NCBI RefSeq assembly: GCF_019703515.2
Contig: NC_059362.1
Coordinates: 44,505,826 to 44,569,825, forward strand
DNA from: Myxocyprinus asiaticus
Taxonomy: Eukaryota > Chordata > Actinopteri > Cypriniformes > Catostomidae
Direction: 5' to 3'
DNA: 64,000 nt
This document shows positions 24,905 through 36,661 of the stretch, piece by piece. The translations under genes and the position numbers were made by a program. Position 1 is the first letter of the stretch. Each line of letters starts with the position of its first letter. The notes below the pieces were generated by a model. The model did not search any database and had not been told where the DNA came from. It saw only the letters and a program-made list of their open reading frames with translations.

Positions 24905-25170
24905 TTGAAGGTTCGCCCAAGAATGAAATTTGATGTTAGGCAGATTTTAAAAGGATTCAGTCAGTTTCTCAGTCACTATATTCACTTTTATTGGGTCTTT
25001 TATTTCTCAACACAATGAAAGTGAAAGGTGACTGAGACTGAGCATTTTACTTAAATGGTGTGTTCAATGGAAGAAAGTAATATGGGTTAGGAGGATGGGA
25101 CAATATGAAGGGTGAGACGGTGACAGAATGATTACAGAATATACATTTTTGGGTAAACTATTCATCTAAA
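24905..25170. mobile_element. MITE, family P2
   Basis: Bounded by GTTCGCCCAAGAATGAAATT and ACATTTTTGGGTAAACTATT, with CACAATGAAAGTGAAAGGTG and GGAAGAAAGTAATATGGGTT inside. Lies upstream of the candidate col12a1 promoter. Confidence 0.6.
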
Positions 25171-25320
25171 ATTCTCCTTTGGCAATTTATCATCATCAAT
25201 CTCTCCCAGATAACAATTCTTAGTTCCCAGAACGGACATTCTAACGTTCTCTCTTGGTACGCCAGGAGAGTTTTCTTTATGGAAACAGAACGTTCCCTTA
25301 ATGTTATCCTAATGTTCCCT

Positions 25321-25557
25321 CAGTAGCAGTTCTAACTTGTATGGCGCCCTGGGCGAAACCCGCTTCAACACGCCCCCAAAGTTGTTGACCGTGGGTGGGG
25401 TGGGGGGTGTGATTGTATGGCGCCTTGGGCGAAACCCGCTTCAACACGCCCCCAAAGTTGTTGACCGGGTTAGGTCTGTGTGGTTGCCTTGTGCAGCCCC
25501 CCGCAAGATGCCGCCCTGGGTAGCTGCCCATGTCGCCCATGCCTAAATCCGCCACTG
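25321..25557. mobile_element. hAT-like MITE with an internal tandem duplication
   Basis: Ends CAGTAGCAG and CCGCCACTG (CAGTGGCGG inverted), flanked by TGTTCCCT (25313-25320) and TGTTCCCC (25558-25565), a 7/8 match to an 8-bp target duplication. Inside, GTATGGCGCC...AAAGTTGTTGACCG occurs twice with a 77-bp period (about 25339 and 25416). Confidence 0.65.
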
Positions 25558-25639
25558 TGTTCCCCTAATTTTCTCCTAATCTCTTATATACTGATATCCT
25601 TTCTGCAACCCTGCTGTATGTCAATAAATCTACAATTCA

Positions 25640-26052
25640 TGTCTCATGAAAATTCGTACATATTTTACAAGTTGGCTATTTCATATGATTTCATACGAGT
25701 TTGTTCGTATAAATTTGTATGATTTCATCACGTGCAAATGCCCAGATATCTAATGCGGAAGTAAGCGCGAGTTTCACGCACGAGGCATTAAGGACATAAT
25801 TATTAATATTAGGCCCTTACCCAAACCCCTTATCTAAACCTAACCGGTCAGTAGAGTGTGCAAACATGACAGGAAGCTGTTGTGTGTGACAGAAGCAAGT
25901 CATTGTCGCGTATTAGATGGAAACGATCTCCAGTGACGCCATTGGCTGTAGTGAAAGTCGTACGAATTCATACGAATGCAGTCGAACGATATCATACGAA
26001 TTAGCCAAATTTAGAAAAGTCATGTGAATCCTTACGATTTTGCCGTGAGAGT
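25640..26052. mobile_element. Palindromic MITE with ~90-bp arms
   Basis: The left arm contains TCTCATGAAAATTCGTACAT and CATATGATTTCATACGAG. The right arm contains the inverted TCGTACGAATTCATACGAA, ACGAATTAGCCAAATTTAG and CTTACGATTTTGCCGTGAGA. Intergenic, no ORF. Confidence 0.65.
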
Positions 26053-27007
26053 GTGTAGTCTGATCCATTGTTTAATTATTAAAATATGCTAAACACATCA
26101 TAAAAAAAAATAAAAAATAAAATATGGAGTAATGGATAAATTAATATCTATCCATCCACCTTTTTTTTCTACCCAGTTGTCCTGTGTAGCCTATGGGTCG
26201 TGGTGGTGCTGGAGCCTATCCTAGTTAACTTGGGCCGAATTAAGACAAAGAAACTCCCTGAATAGGTGGAATAAAATAATATGCAAGATATTATTATAAA
26301 GAATATAAAAAATATGTTTCCATTAATGTGAAAGATTTTTTAAAACATGTATTTTTTATCTAACATTGTACCATACTGAAAACTGAGCCTTGATTTTTGC
26401 ATTTCCTCAGCTACCTCAGCACTGGACAGTAATATATAGATATTGAGGTACATTTTTCCAAATAACCAATGACTTCAACACAATCGGGGGTTTTTAAATT
26501 CAGAAATGTATTGACAGACATTAAAAATTGAATAAATATTTAATTAACCTTAAAGGGCTAACATTTGAGTCATTTTGTACCACTGAAGTGTTCAGTTTAG
26601 CAGATACGCCTGCATCTCTTATTTGTAGTCAACAATCAAAAAACGGTTACACTTCTATATCATGTTCTTTCAATTATACGAGTCAAATCTTTATCAAATA
26701 AGTAACATATTTATTGATTCTCACATCTAGAATCATTTATTTATTGAGGAAATCAACTAATGAATGTCAGTCAGTGAGTTACTCCACCGGAATGACCGTT
26801 CATTTTGAAATTCAGCAGCGTGTAGATTTATATAGAGACAGGGAGATTTCCAGTCGAAAGTGATCCTCCCTATGCCCAATTCACTCTGAAAGACAGAGCT
26901 CTTGATCTGGTCACTCTGAAGGGAGCATGACATTACTGTATGAATGTACTCTTCGCTACCAGTCTGGTGGAAAGGCCCTTTGTGGAAAAAACAAAATATT
27001 TTCGTAC
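26053..27007. other. Intergenic DNA between col12a1 and cox7a2, nothing recognised
   Basis: AT-rich, with only short chance ORFs. No splice-linked coding signal and no identified repeat until the SINE at 27008. Confidence 0.6.
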
Positions 27008-27436
27008 TTTTTTTTTTTTCTCCCCAATTTGGAATGCCCAAGTTCCAATGCGCTCTAAGTCCTCGTGGTGGCGTAGTGACTCAATCCAGGTGGTGGAGGA
27101 TGAATCTCAGTTGCCTCCGTGTCTGAGACCGTCAATCTGCGCATCTGGCTAAGTGTGGCTTGTTGAGTGCATTACCACGGCGACGTAACGCGTGTGTAGG
27201 CCCACGCTGTTCTCCGCGGCATCCACGCACAACTCACAATGCGCCCTACCAAGAGCGAGAACCACATTATAGCGACCACGAGGAGATTACCCCATGTGAC
27301 TCTACCCTCCCTAGCAACCGGGCCAATTTGATTGCTTAGGAGACCTGGCTGGAGTCACTCAGCACACCCTGGATTCAAACTCGCTACTCCAGGGGTGATA
27401 GTCAGCATCAATAGTCGCTGAGCTACCCAGGCTCCC
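27008..27436 (-). mobile_element. tRNA-headed SINE, copy 1
   Basis: Minus orientation. The tRNA-like head lies at the right (GGGAGCCTGGGTAGCTCAGC reading leftward, the box A region), with a T-rich start at the left that is the A-rich tail. Flanked by AATATTTTCGTACTTT (26995-27010) and AATATTTTCTTACTTT (27438-27453), a 15/16 target-site duplication that shows retroposition. Confidence 0.88.
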
Positions 27437-27719
27437 TAATATTTTCTTACTTTAATTTGGAAAGACCTTTCGAATTCCATCCTTTTGTCACAGTGCCCTT
27501 AAAGGGTGCAAAAAAGATATTTGGAAGACCCCGAATAAAGCGCGTGTGGACCAAATGCTTGTGCATGTATTAGACACAGAATAGGTAGTGCCAAGGCGGG
27601 GGGGTTGCAGCATGGAGCATTTACATGTTTCCATTGATCATGGTATAAATATTGGGGGGGGGGGGTTGTACTTGCTTGTTTTTACCTCCCACCCCCATTC
27701 CCCTGGAATCTACGCCCCT

Positions 27720-28030
27720 GGGTAGTGCACATCTGTTCATTTTAATGAATCCCACAAAATCCTCCCTGCAACATTCTGGGAAGGTTAATTTATGGTTCTA
27801 AAAACAAAACCTAAAAATAACCATTAGGTAACGTTCTGTGTACGTTCTTATTAGGTTGTTACACAACAACTTCCCTGCAACGTTATGGAAACTTTAGTTT
27901 ATGGTTGCAAAAATTAGAACCTAAAGAGAATGTTCCTAGAAGGTTAGAAATTGGTTCCCCCAAAAAAATTTAATTAACCAAACGTGAACCAAATTCTAAC
28001 ATTAAAGGAACGTTCTGTGTTTGCCCCGGG
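27720..28030. repeat. Dispersed repeat with AACGTTCTGTGT motifs
   Basis: Carries repeated blocks such as ACATTCTGGGAAGGTTAATT / CGTTATGGAAACTTTAGTTT and TTATGGTT. Similar motifs occur at about 25200-25320 and 59510-59960. Class unknown. Confidence 0.45.
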
Positions 28031-29788
28031 GTGGAGGTTTGTCGCGCAACTGAAAAACAGTCATTTGGTTCCTTTAATACAGTTAGTCAGACGTGAAATA
28101 TCTTAAAGCCTTGAAAGTAACTTTCAAACACTACATTTTTGTAATGTAAATCAATTTACTAATAAATAATGACAATACGGATACCGTTTTTTCAGTGTAT
28201 GATCCAAAGTTAATTCTTACGGAAATCATTCAAGCTGTTGCTACCTCCACACGTGAGCGTTTATTTGGCGCCAGAAAAAAATACAACACGATCTGAATAA
28301 CTTATTTACCTTTTTCATGGTTATTTAAATGATCATTATGAAATATGTGTCATTAAAACATAATTTACCTGTGTCCAGCAATCGATCAAAATAATGTAAC
28401 CTGTGATATAAACTCAAAAGTACCATGTTCATACTGTGGTATTTTGTGGACATGGTACCACAGTAACACTACTCATCAGTTCAGAGTATTTTTCAAGAAA
28501 ATCACCAGCATTGAACAGCATTGATCTGAAACTAAATGTAATTCTGCATGTCTGGAGTTATTTTAGCACTGGTGATTTTGCTTTGATGTGTATGTGATAT
28601 ACAAGAGAACATAGCTTACTCAGTTTGGCCTATTTTAGCAACTCAATTCAATTTATTTGAATATGTAGCCCCCTAGCGGTCAAGTTGGGTGACACAGAAT
28701 GAACAGAGATCACAATTGAGACTGCCTCTTTCAGACAAACTACACTCTTTATCAAATTTTCAGCATGCAAAATGTAAAATAGTTATTGATAATCTCTGCT
28801 GCCCATCTAATGAGAACATTTTTAAACATTTAGCAACAGATGAGTGCTGACTGAGGGTCTCTGTGGTTGTTAAATTTGTAGTTTGTCAATTAAAGATTGT
28901 GCCTGTTTTTAATTTAATTTGACCACTAAATTATTCTTGATAATGAGAATTGTTAAATCTGCTAATGGTTCTATTTATAAATCTATCAATTCATTTATTT
29001 TGGTTTTAATAATCAGGGGAAAGATTGAACTTCTAATGATCTTTGTTGCTCGATTGTAGAACAAATTAAGAAATAATGCATTTATGGCTTTATAATTGAA
29101 ATAAAAACAAATTTCATGCCTGCAAGGCATGTTTAAATTTCAGTACACTTGTCCAAGGACACAAAGGACATTGTTTACATGTAATAGTTTCCATATGAAC
29201 ATAACTGTATAAAAACAAGTGCCGAGATATTCTATGCTGAGCTCAAAGGATCGATCTGAGCTCAATATTTGCTTTGCATTGTAATTTCCACCACGAAAGA
29301 AAACAATGCTCTGATGTAATGTATATACGCAAGCAATTGAAGATTGTTTATATGCCTTATCACTCTGAAAAAACTGCTTTGAATTTACATGATTTAATCA
29401 TATATATCGGTTCCACATGAACCAATTACGTTAAATCAACATATTTTTCCTCTTCGTTTAGTTCATTAATACTTTGTCTGAAAACATTATTTATTCAACT
29501 AATTTTAACATAATGGAATAGTTATTTTTAAATGACCACATTAAGTAGCCTCAGAGTGATTTTAAGAGACACTGTGATTCACTACTTCAGTTTTACATAA
29601 TATTGTTGTCACATTACTGATTTATGCTATAGGGTCATGCTAATTAGCTAACTTTTAGCTAGCAATAGCATATAATAGCAAGCTGAACACTTAGTAATTG
29701 CTCCTTGAGTAAAGCAACATACAGCATGATCCTTGTGTACCCGTCCTCAACTTAAGCAAAAGCTCCACTCATCTAGATCTCAACAATG
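28031..29788. other. Intergenic DNA, nothing recognised
   Basis: AT-rich with no sizeable ORF. Includes a short inverted stretch, AGTACCATGTTCATACTGTG / ACATGGTACCACAGTAAC (about 28420-28470). Confidence 0.6.
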
Positions 29789-29789
29789 T

Positions 29790-30220
29790 GGGGGTCTGGG
29801 TAGCTCAGCGAGTAAAGACGCTGACTACCACCCCTGGAGTCGCAAGTTCGAATCCAGGGTGTGCTGAGTGACTCCAGCCAGGTCTCCTAAGCAGCCAAAT
29901 TGGCCCGGTTGCTAGGGAGGGAAGAGTCATATAGGGTAACCTCCTCGTGGTTGCTATAATGTGGTTCTTGCTCTCGGTGTGGTGAGTTGTGCATGGATGC
30001 CACGGAGAATAGCGTGAAGCCCACACACACTATGTCTCTGCAGTAACGCACTCAACAAGCCACGTGATAAGATGTGCGGATTGATGGTCTCAGACGCGGA
30101 GGCAACTGAGATTCGTCCTCCGCCACCTGGATTGAGGTGAGTCACTACACCACCAAGAGGACTTAGAGCACATTGGGAATTGGGCATTCCAAATTGTGAG
30201 AAAAAGGAGAGAAAAAAAAA
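29790..30220 (+). mobile_element. tRNA-headed SINE, copy 2 (near full length)
   Basis: Starts GGGGGTCTGGGTAGCTCAGC (box A region), then AAGTTCGAATCC (box B), a body with CTCGTGGTTGCTATAATGTG, and a 3' end GGGCATTCCAAATTG followed by A-rich sequence. About 430 bp. The flanking duplication is weak (AACAATG only). Small ORFs inside are products of the repeat. Confidence 0.88.
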
Positions 30221-31280
30221 CAATGATAACACTACATAACAGTATTTGTTCTTTATCTCAAAATAACTGAACATTAAACACAATCAAGTCTACCCCTTCC
30301 CTCATCTTGCTCAAATATACATAAAATAACACTTAATTTCAACATTTTTACTCTTTGTATCAAATCCCCTCAGTTTCAGTTATGCCAACAGAAATGGATT
30401 AAGTGAAAACTTCCATTTAAAAATGTAAGTAGATTGAACGCAATGAAATTAGCTTGTTCCAAATGTTTAAGAATTGTGTTACATTAGCTAATTTTAATTA
30501 AGTAAATTTAACAAGCAGCAAAAATATTTTTGGAATAGGTTGTCATTCACCCTACATAATGTAATATAACAGAGTGCATATTTTAGAGAGTTACATTAAT
30601 CGAAAGCATAACACAATTTTGTTGGGTAGATCACAAATAATATGATTTAGTAAACCGGACAACCTGCATTTCAATGCAGTATCAAAAACATGCTTCTATT
30701 TGCTGCATCTTGTGTCATAAACCTTCTCCATCAATTAATGTTGACGTTGAGACATTTTGGCTTATTTTATTGTCCACTATAGTCACAAATCCTAAATTTG
30801 ATAGATCTGAATAGTAATAGCACACCTCGACTCATCAATCCACAAGACTTGAGGTATCATTCATTTCTGTAACACAAATACAAATTCAAAAGTTTAATAC
30901 TTAAGCCAAAAGTATAGGCTACTTTGGTCAGACGTGAACGCTGAGCGTCGTGTACAGGATACGTGACTTGAATCTCGTCATTAGCAGAGTGCGCATGCAC
31001 CTGCAGTTATTTGCACTAATTAGTGGGTGCACAAGGTGGCGACACTCACACTTTGAGCCGTTGCTGTAAAGAAGAAGTGCTGGAAGATGTAATCGCCAGT
31101 GAACACCAGGAGATTAGGGTAAAAACAACAACAGTGGATGTGCACGTGAAGAGCGCGTGTGAGGAGGTCTAGAGATACCTGCATCTGTATAACTCAAGTC
31201 TGAAGAAATAAAAAGAAATTTTTAAGGGTCTAAACTCCTGAAGAGAAACTCCAGTGTCAGCAGTGTATGCGCACACAGTT
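30221..31280. other. Intergenic DNA, nothing recognised
   Basis: No repeat family or coding signal identified. The sequence is more GC-rich near 30940-31150. A distal regulatory role is possible but unsupported. Confidence 0.55.
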
Positions 31281-31645
31281 ATATGGAGTAGAGGTCGACC
31301 GATAGTGGATTTTGCTGATACCGATAACTAAGATGGTGATAAAGGCCGATAACTGATGAATCGGCCGATAGTTTTTAAAATCGATTTATAAAATGTTAAA
31401 AAAACTTTAGTCCTTCCTTACTATTGAGAGGCACAGACATAGTGGCAACAAGAGTCCAAAATGAATAAAATCCTAGATGCAGTTTATTGTGCAACCAATT
31501 ATAACCAGAAAAAAATGAAGATTTGGAGCAAAACAAGCCAGAATTACACACTTATTTCGGGACTCTTATTTTGAAAGGACGGAGACTTGGCTACAATGCT
31601 ATATATTTAAGTATATAACAAATTAAACTTTTCAAAGCCTATATA

Positions 31646-33256
31646 CAGTGCCTTGCAAAAGTATTCAGACCCCTGACCAATTCTCTAATTTTACCGAATT
31701 ACAAACGGTACCCTGAAATTTCATTCTGATTGATATTTTATTTTAAAACACTGAAACTCAAAATCAATTATTGTAAGGTGACTGTTTTTTTGTTGGGAAA
31801 TATTTTTATGAAAAATAAAAAACTGAAATATCTTGCATAAGTATTCAACCCCCACACATTAATATTTTGTCAAGCCACCTTTTGCTGCAATATCTGTTTT
31901 AAGTCTTTTGGGGTACATATGTACCAGCTTTGCACACAGTGATGAAGTGATTTTGGCCCATTCTTCTCGGCAGATTTGCTCCAGGTTGTTCAGGTTGGTT
32001 GGGTGACGCTTGTGGACTGCAATTTTCAAACAGTGCCAAAGATTCTCAATAGGATTGAGATCAGGACTTTGACTGGGCAACTGTAGGACATTTATCTTTT
32101 TGTTCTTGAGCCACTCCAATGTTGCTTTGGCCTTGTGCTTGAGATCATTGCCATGCTGAAAGGTGAATTTCCTCCCAAGCTTCAGTTTTTTTTAGAGGGC
32201 TGAAGCAGGTTCTCTTGCAGTATTTCCCTATATTTTGCTCCATCCATTCTTCCTTCATTTCTAACAAGATGCCCAGTCCCTGCTGATGAGAAGCATCCCC
32301 ACAGCATGATGTTGCCACCACCATACTTCACTGTAGGGATGGTGTGTCTTGAGGCATAGGAAGTGTTAGGTTTGCACCACACATAGCGCTTTGAGTTTTG
32401 GCCAAAAAGCTCTATCTTGTTCTCACCTGACCACAAAACCTTCTCCCACATCACAGCTGGGTCACTCACATGCTTTCTGGCAAACTCCAGACGTGCTTTC
32501 AGATGGTACTTTTTGAGTAACAGCTTCTTTCTTGCCAACCTCCCATACAGGCCAGCATTATGCAGTGCTCTTGATATGGTTGACTGGTGCACCATTACTC
32601 CACTCCCAGCCACTGAACTCTGTAGCTCCTTCAAAGTGATCGTTGGCCTCTCTGTGGCCTCTCTCACAAGTCTCCTTTTTGCTAGAGTGTTGAGTTTTGA
32701 GGGATGGCCTTTTCTTGGCAGTGCCTGGGTGCTGTGGTGCAGCTTTCACTTCCTGATTATTGATCCAACTGTGCTCACTGGGATATTAAAACATTTGGAT
32801 ATTATTTTGTACCCTTTCCCTAATCTATGCATTTTATTACTTTATCTCGAACTTCTATGGAATGCTCTTTGGTCTTCATTTTCCTTCAGATTCACAGCCT
32901 GACCAATGATCCTTCAACAATGGGTCTTTTTATCCAGAAAATGTGATTGCAGCTTTAATGATTCACAGGTGGATGCCAATGGTAAAGTAGTAGTGTCCTT
33001 GTTTTTTCTTTCATCGGTGTAACCTGGCAGCATCCACAGCACAGGGGTTGAATACTTATGCAAGCAAGATATTTCAGTTTTTAATTTTTTTATTTTATAT
33101 TTCCCAAAATAAAACCAATGTCACCTAACAATAATTGATTTTGAGTTCCAGTGTTTTAAAATAAAATATCAAACAGAATGAAATTTCATTGCACTATTTG
33201 TAATTCAGTAATATGAGATAATTGGTCAGGGGTCTGAATACTTTTGCAAGGCACTG
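31646..33256 (-). mobile_element. Tc1/mariner-type transposon, full length but inactive
   Basis: 1611 bp with terminal inverted repeats CAGTGCCTTGCAAAAGTATT and its inverse, and TA duplications at 31644-31645 and 33257-33258. Long imperfect repeats extend about 130 bp inward. Carries a broken transposase on the minus strand (31859-32879). Confidence 0.93.
31859..32879 (-). pseudogene. Tc1-like transposase remnant
   Basis: Starts MKTKEHSIEVRDKVIKCID and is stopped by TAG soon after. A later open part has [19 protein letters not shown] (HTH region), [24 protein letters not shown] and [18 protein letters not shown] frame change then leads to [19 protein letters not shown], which holds the last acidic residue of the DD34E triad. 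The aspartate-bearing block (NDLKHK where NDPKHT is usual) is degenerate. At least one stop and one frameshift mean it cannot encode an active enzyme. Confidence 0.9.
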
Positions 33257-33824
33257 TATATTCACCAGACTAAGGATTTTGTATATGTATGTTAGATAAA
33301 CAATGTTTAGAACACCTGATTCATCTAATCAAAATAACCAAATTTGCACTGAAGTGAGGATAAAAATATGGATGAAAATTATCAGTCAGTTATTGTTTTT
33401 ATTTCACCTCTAGAGGCCGCTGTTATACTGTAGAAACAAGTTGTTCTTACTGTAGACTCCTCTAGTGCCACACACAGTGAAACACAAAGGAATAAAGAAC
33501 GATCTGCAAAGATTTTTGCCGATAACCGATAGTTCCAAAAAGCAACTCTCGGCACCGATTAATCGGTAAAACCAATATAGCGGTCTACCTCTAATATGGA
33601 GTATATTTTGAAAGGCTAGCATCCGACTGTACGCAAACGCTGAGTATTCGCGTCAAAATGGAAGTATACCTAGGGCTTTAGGGTTAGGGGCTTTGAAAAA
33701 TCCCTAACCCTAAAGTATGAGCAATAGCAGCCATAGTGCATAAATACAATGATTAAACATCCATATTATCTTTGAGTACAATAAATGACAATAGTCAGGA
33801 CTTGTCTGTTTATGAGAGGCACGG

Positions 33825-33830
33825 TTTATT
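33825..33830 (-). terminator. Polyadenylation signal AATAAA for cox7a2
   Basis: AATAAA on the minus strand about 105 nt after the stop codon, giving a short 3' UTR typical of COX subunit mRNAs. The cleavage site would be around 33800-33815. Confidence 0.65.
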
Positions 33831-33933
33831 TTCCTCAGATCTTTTTGGTCCCATTTCCCTTCCAAATGAAAGAATAAAAATATATTCTGGAAAAATCTTC
33901 ACATTTTAACAGAAATAGGTTCTTGAGTTGAAA

Positions 33934-33992
33934 TCAGTCCTTCTTCTGAGGGACAGCTGCCTTTAATAGTTCATATATGACACACGCAGTTC
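33934..33992 (-). CDS. cox7a2: cox7a2 exon 4 (C-terminus and stop)
   Basis: 59 nt: TACVIYELLKAAVPQKKD then TGA at 33936-33934. The acceptor is ATTTCAG. Completes the transmembrane helix and the short basic C-terminal tail. Confidence 0.93.
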
Positions 33993-36604
33993 CTGAAATG
34001 AAATAGATTAATGATTAGTGATTATTTATAATATTTATTATCAATAACTTTATAGAACATTAGTGTCTTATATTGCTGTTCCCGTCATTTTAAGAAAACA
34101 ATAAGACCCTCGAGAGCTCTTAAACTTAATGTAGTTACAGATTTTTAAAACCCAAAAATGTCTACAAAACAGAAACCGCTCTCTTACTCGTTTACAGAAA
34201 ACTGTTTGAAAACAATGTTAATTTTTGCAATTCAGTTTGGTGCCACAGAAATGTAACCTTGGCTAAGCTCCACCCCCTGTGGATACCACTGCTCCCTCTG
34301 ACAAGCTTTGCAGAAATTCCCATATTCTCATAAACTAAATTGATAATATTCTGAGATGGGCTGGAATGAAGAGTGACATTGTAAAGCATATTTCTCTCAC
34401 GTTTGTTGTAAAAAAATAAATAAATGACACAGTAGAAGTTAGAAGGTCCCCTGTATAATTTATAGCATTAGCTGAGAAAGAATTTATTTTATATGTCAGC
34501 AAAATGGATATTGTAACTGAAACTGAAAAGAGTCGAATGGGGACATCTGTATCAATAACCAGCCCTATAGTTAAACTATAATTTTTATAACCATAGTTTT
34601 CGTTTTCCCGTATTATTACTATGGTTTCACTATGAATATTATGGTTAAAATATGATTACTTTAGTAAAACCATGTTAAGTTCAATGCAAGAGAACGGCAA
34701 ACTTATTGCTAGGGCACATAAAACTATTTCAGAAAAATATTCCCGCCCTGTCCTCTAAGGGGCACCGTACTGTCCAGCCCGCTTAAACTTAAAAAGGGCT
34801 CCGCGGGTGTGCTGTACACAAGCATTGGCATACCCAGCACTGTGAGCCCCATAGTTGCCCGGTACAGAACAGTGTCACCGACTCCTCCCTTTAGATGAAC
34901 CGGCATTCCATTCGCTTCCTAAACAGCAAAAAAATATAATGTTTTTAAAATCGTACAGTATATACACTGCATTTTAACAAAGTGACATAAAGATTAAGGG
35001 AAATGCAGTTAACGTTTTATCACAGCAGTTCTCAATAAAAACTTTATTTCACTGCTAATATTGTTGACTCCTTTTTGTTAAAATAAGTTGCTTTGAGTAA
35101 AGACGCTGACCACCACACCTGGATTCGCAAGTTCGAATCCAGGGCGTGCTGAGTGACTCCAGCCAGGTCTCCTAAGCAACCAAACTGGCCCGGTTGCTAG
35201 GGAGGGTAGAGTCACATGGGGTAACCTCTTCGTGGTCGCTATAACGTGGTTCGCTCTCGGTGGGGTGCGTGGTGAGTTGTGTGTGGATGCCGCGGAGAAT
35301 AGCGTGAAGCCTCCACACGTGCTACGTCTCCGTGGTAACACGCTCAACAAGTCACGTGATAAGATGCGCAGATTGACGGTCTCAGACGCGGAGGCAACTG
35401 AGATTCATCCTCCGCCACCCAGATTGAGGCGAGTCACTAAAAATCTGGGTTAAAATGTGTCAAGTTTGTAGACATGTAATCTTTGAGTTCATGTTGTTTT
35501 TACAATTGTTTGAAAACAATTTATCACATTTTGTAACAAAATAATAATAATATATACATTTATTTTTTTAATGACTTGCCATGTTGTGCAACCATCAAGT
35601 AAATGGTATTAAAATAGTTTCCTTGCACCTTGAATACATGAGAGTGTACACAACTTTCAAACATATGTTTCAAGGTGAAAAATATTTTTTACAAATATCA
35701 TGAATTTTTAAGTTAAGAATATCAAGAAGTTTTCTCATGGTTGCATCAAATGACCTGAACCTGACTTTGAATTAGTGGACAAAAGTTTTTCAAATATTAA
35801 TCATATTTTAAAATAAAATTGTTTCACTGCATTTCTCTAAAGAAATAATAATAAAACAATTATTCAGCACAACTCATTCAAGAATTTCAGCTTTTTTTTT
35901 TTCTTTCTCCCCGATCTGGAATGCCCAATTCCCAATGCGCTCTAAGTCCTCCTGGTGGCGTGACCCGCCTCAATCCGGGTGGTGGAGGACGAATCTCAGT
36001 TGCCTCCGCGCATCTTATCACGTGGCTTGTTGAGCGCGTTACCACGGAGACATAGCACGTGTGGAGGCTTCACGCTATTCTCCGCGGCATCTGCGCAAAA
36101 CTCACCACGCGCCCCACCGAGAGCGAGAACCACATTATAGCGACCACGAGGAGGTTACCCCATGTGACACTACCCTCCCTAGCAACCGGGCCAATTTGGT
36201 TTCTTAAGAGACACACCCTGGATTCGAACTCGCGACTCCAGGCGTGGTAGTCAGCGTCTTTACTCCGAATTTCAGCTTTTAATGAGACTTTGAATGTTTT
36301 CACTGTCTCCAGACGGTTGCACCACTTGACATTTTTATTTAAACCCCAAGAAAAAATATCATAATGACTTTGAACTCGGTGATTGAAAACATGTTCATCA
36401 TAGAAGAGGTGTATTCAATTAATTGTTTTGTGTGAAGTGCATTTGTAATGTATTTCCGAATAATTTCGTCATTGACCCTTATATCACAGAAAAATGATGA
36501 CGTACCTGAAAGATTTTCTGATTCTGTGGTACTTTATTCTCCAGCTGTCTGCGGACGCTACTGGAGATCTGCCGTCTGCAGACCTGATTAAGAGTTTGAT
36601 GGAG

Positions 36605-36661
<57 letters not shown>

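Larger units (their letters stand above)
31289..33593. mobile_element. hAT-like MITE, split by a Tc1-like element
   Basis: Ends TAGAGGTCGACCGATA and GCGGTCTACCTCTA (inverted), flanked by perfect 8-bp duplications ATATGGAG at 31281-31288 and 33594-33601. Internal sequence holds many GCCGATAAC/ATCGG motifs. About 0.7 kb once the nested Tc1-like element (31646-33256) is set aside. No hAT transposase. Confidence 0.82.

Noticed and set aside
29790..30220. A tRNA gene, suggested by box A- and box B-like sequence
   Set aside because: The match is the head of a SINE: no complete cloverleaf with aminoacyl stem, and the sequence continues into the SINE body; the same holds for the other five copies.
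35078..36303. Short ORFs sharing similar peptides at 29.8, 35.1, 36.1, 49.8 and 54.5 kb
   Set aside because: All are frames through SINE copies, with stops placed by the repeat.
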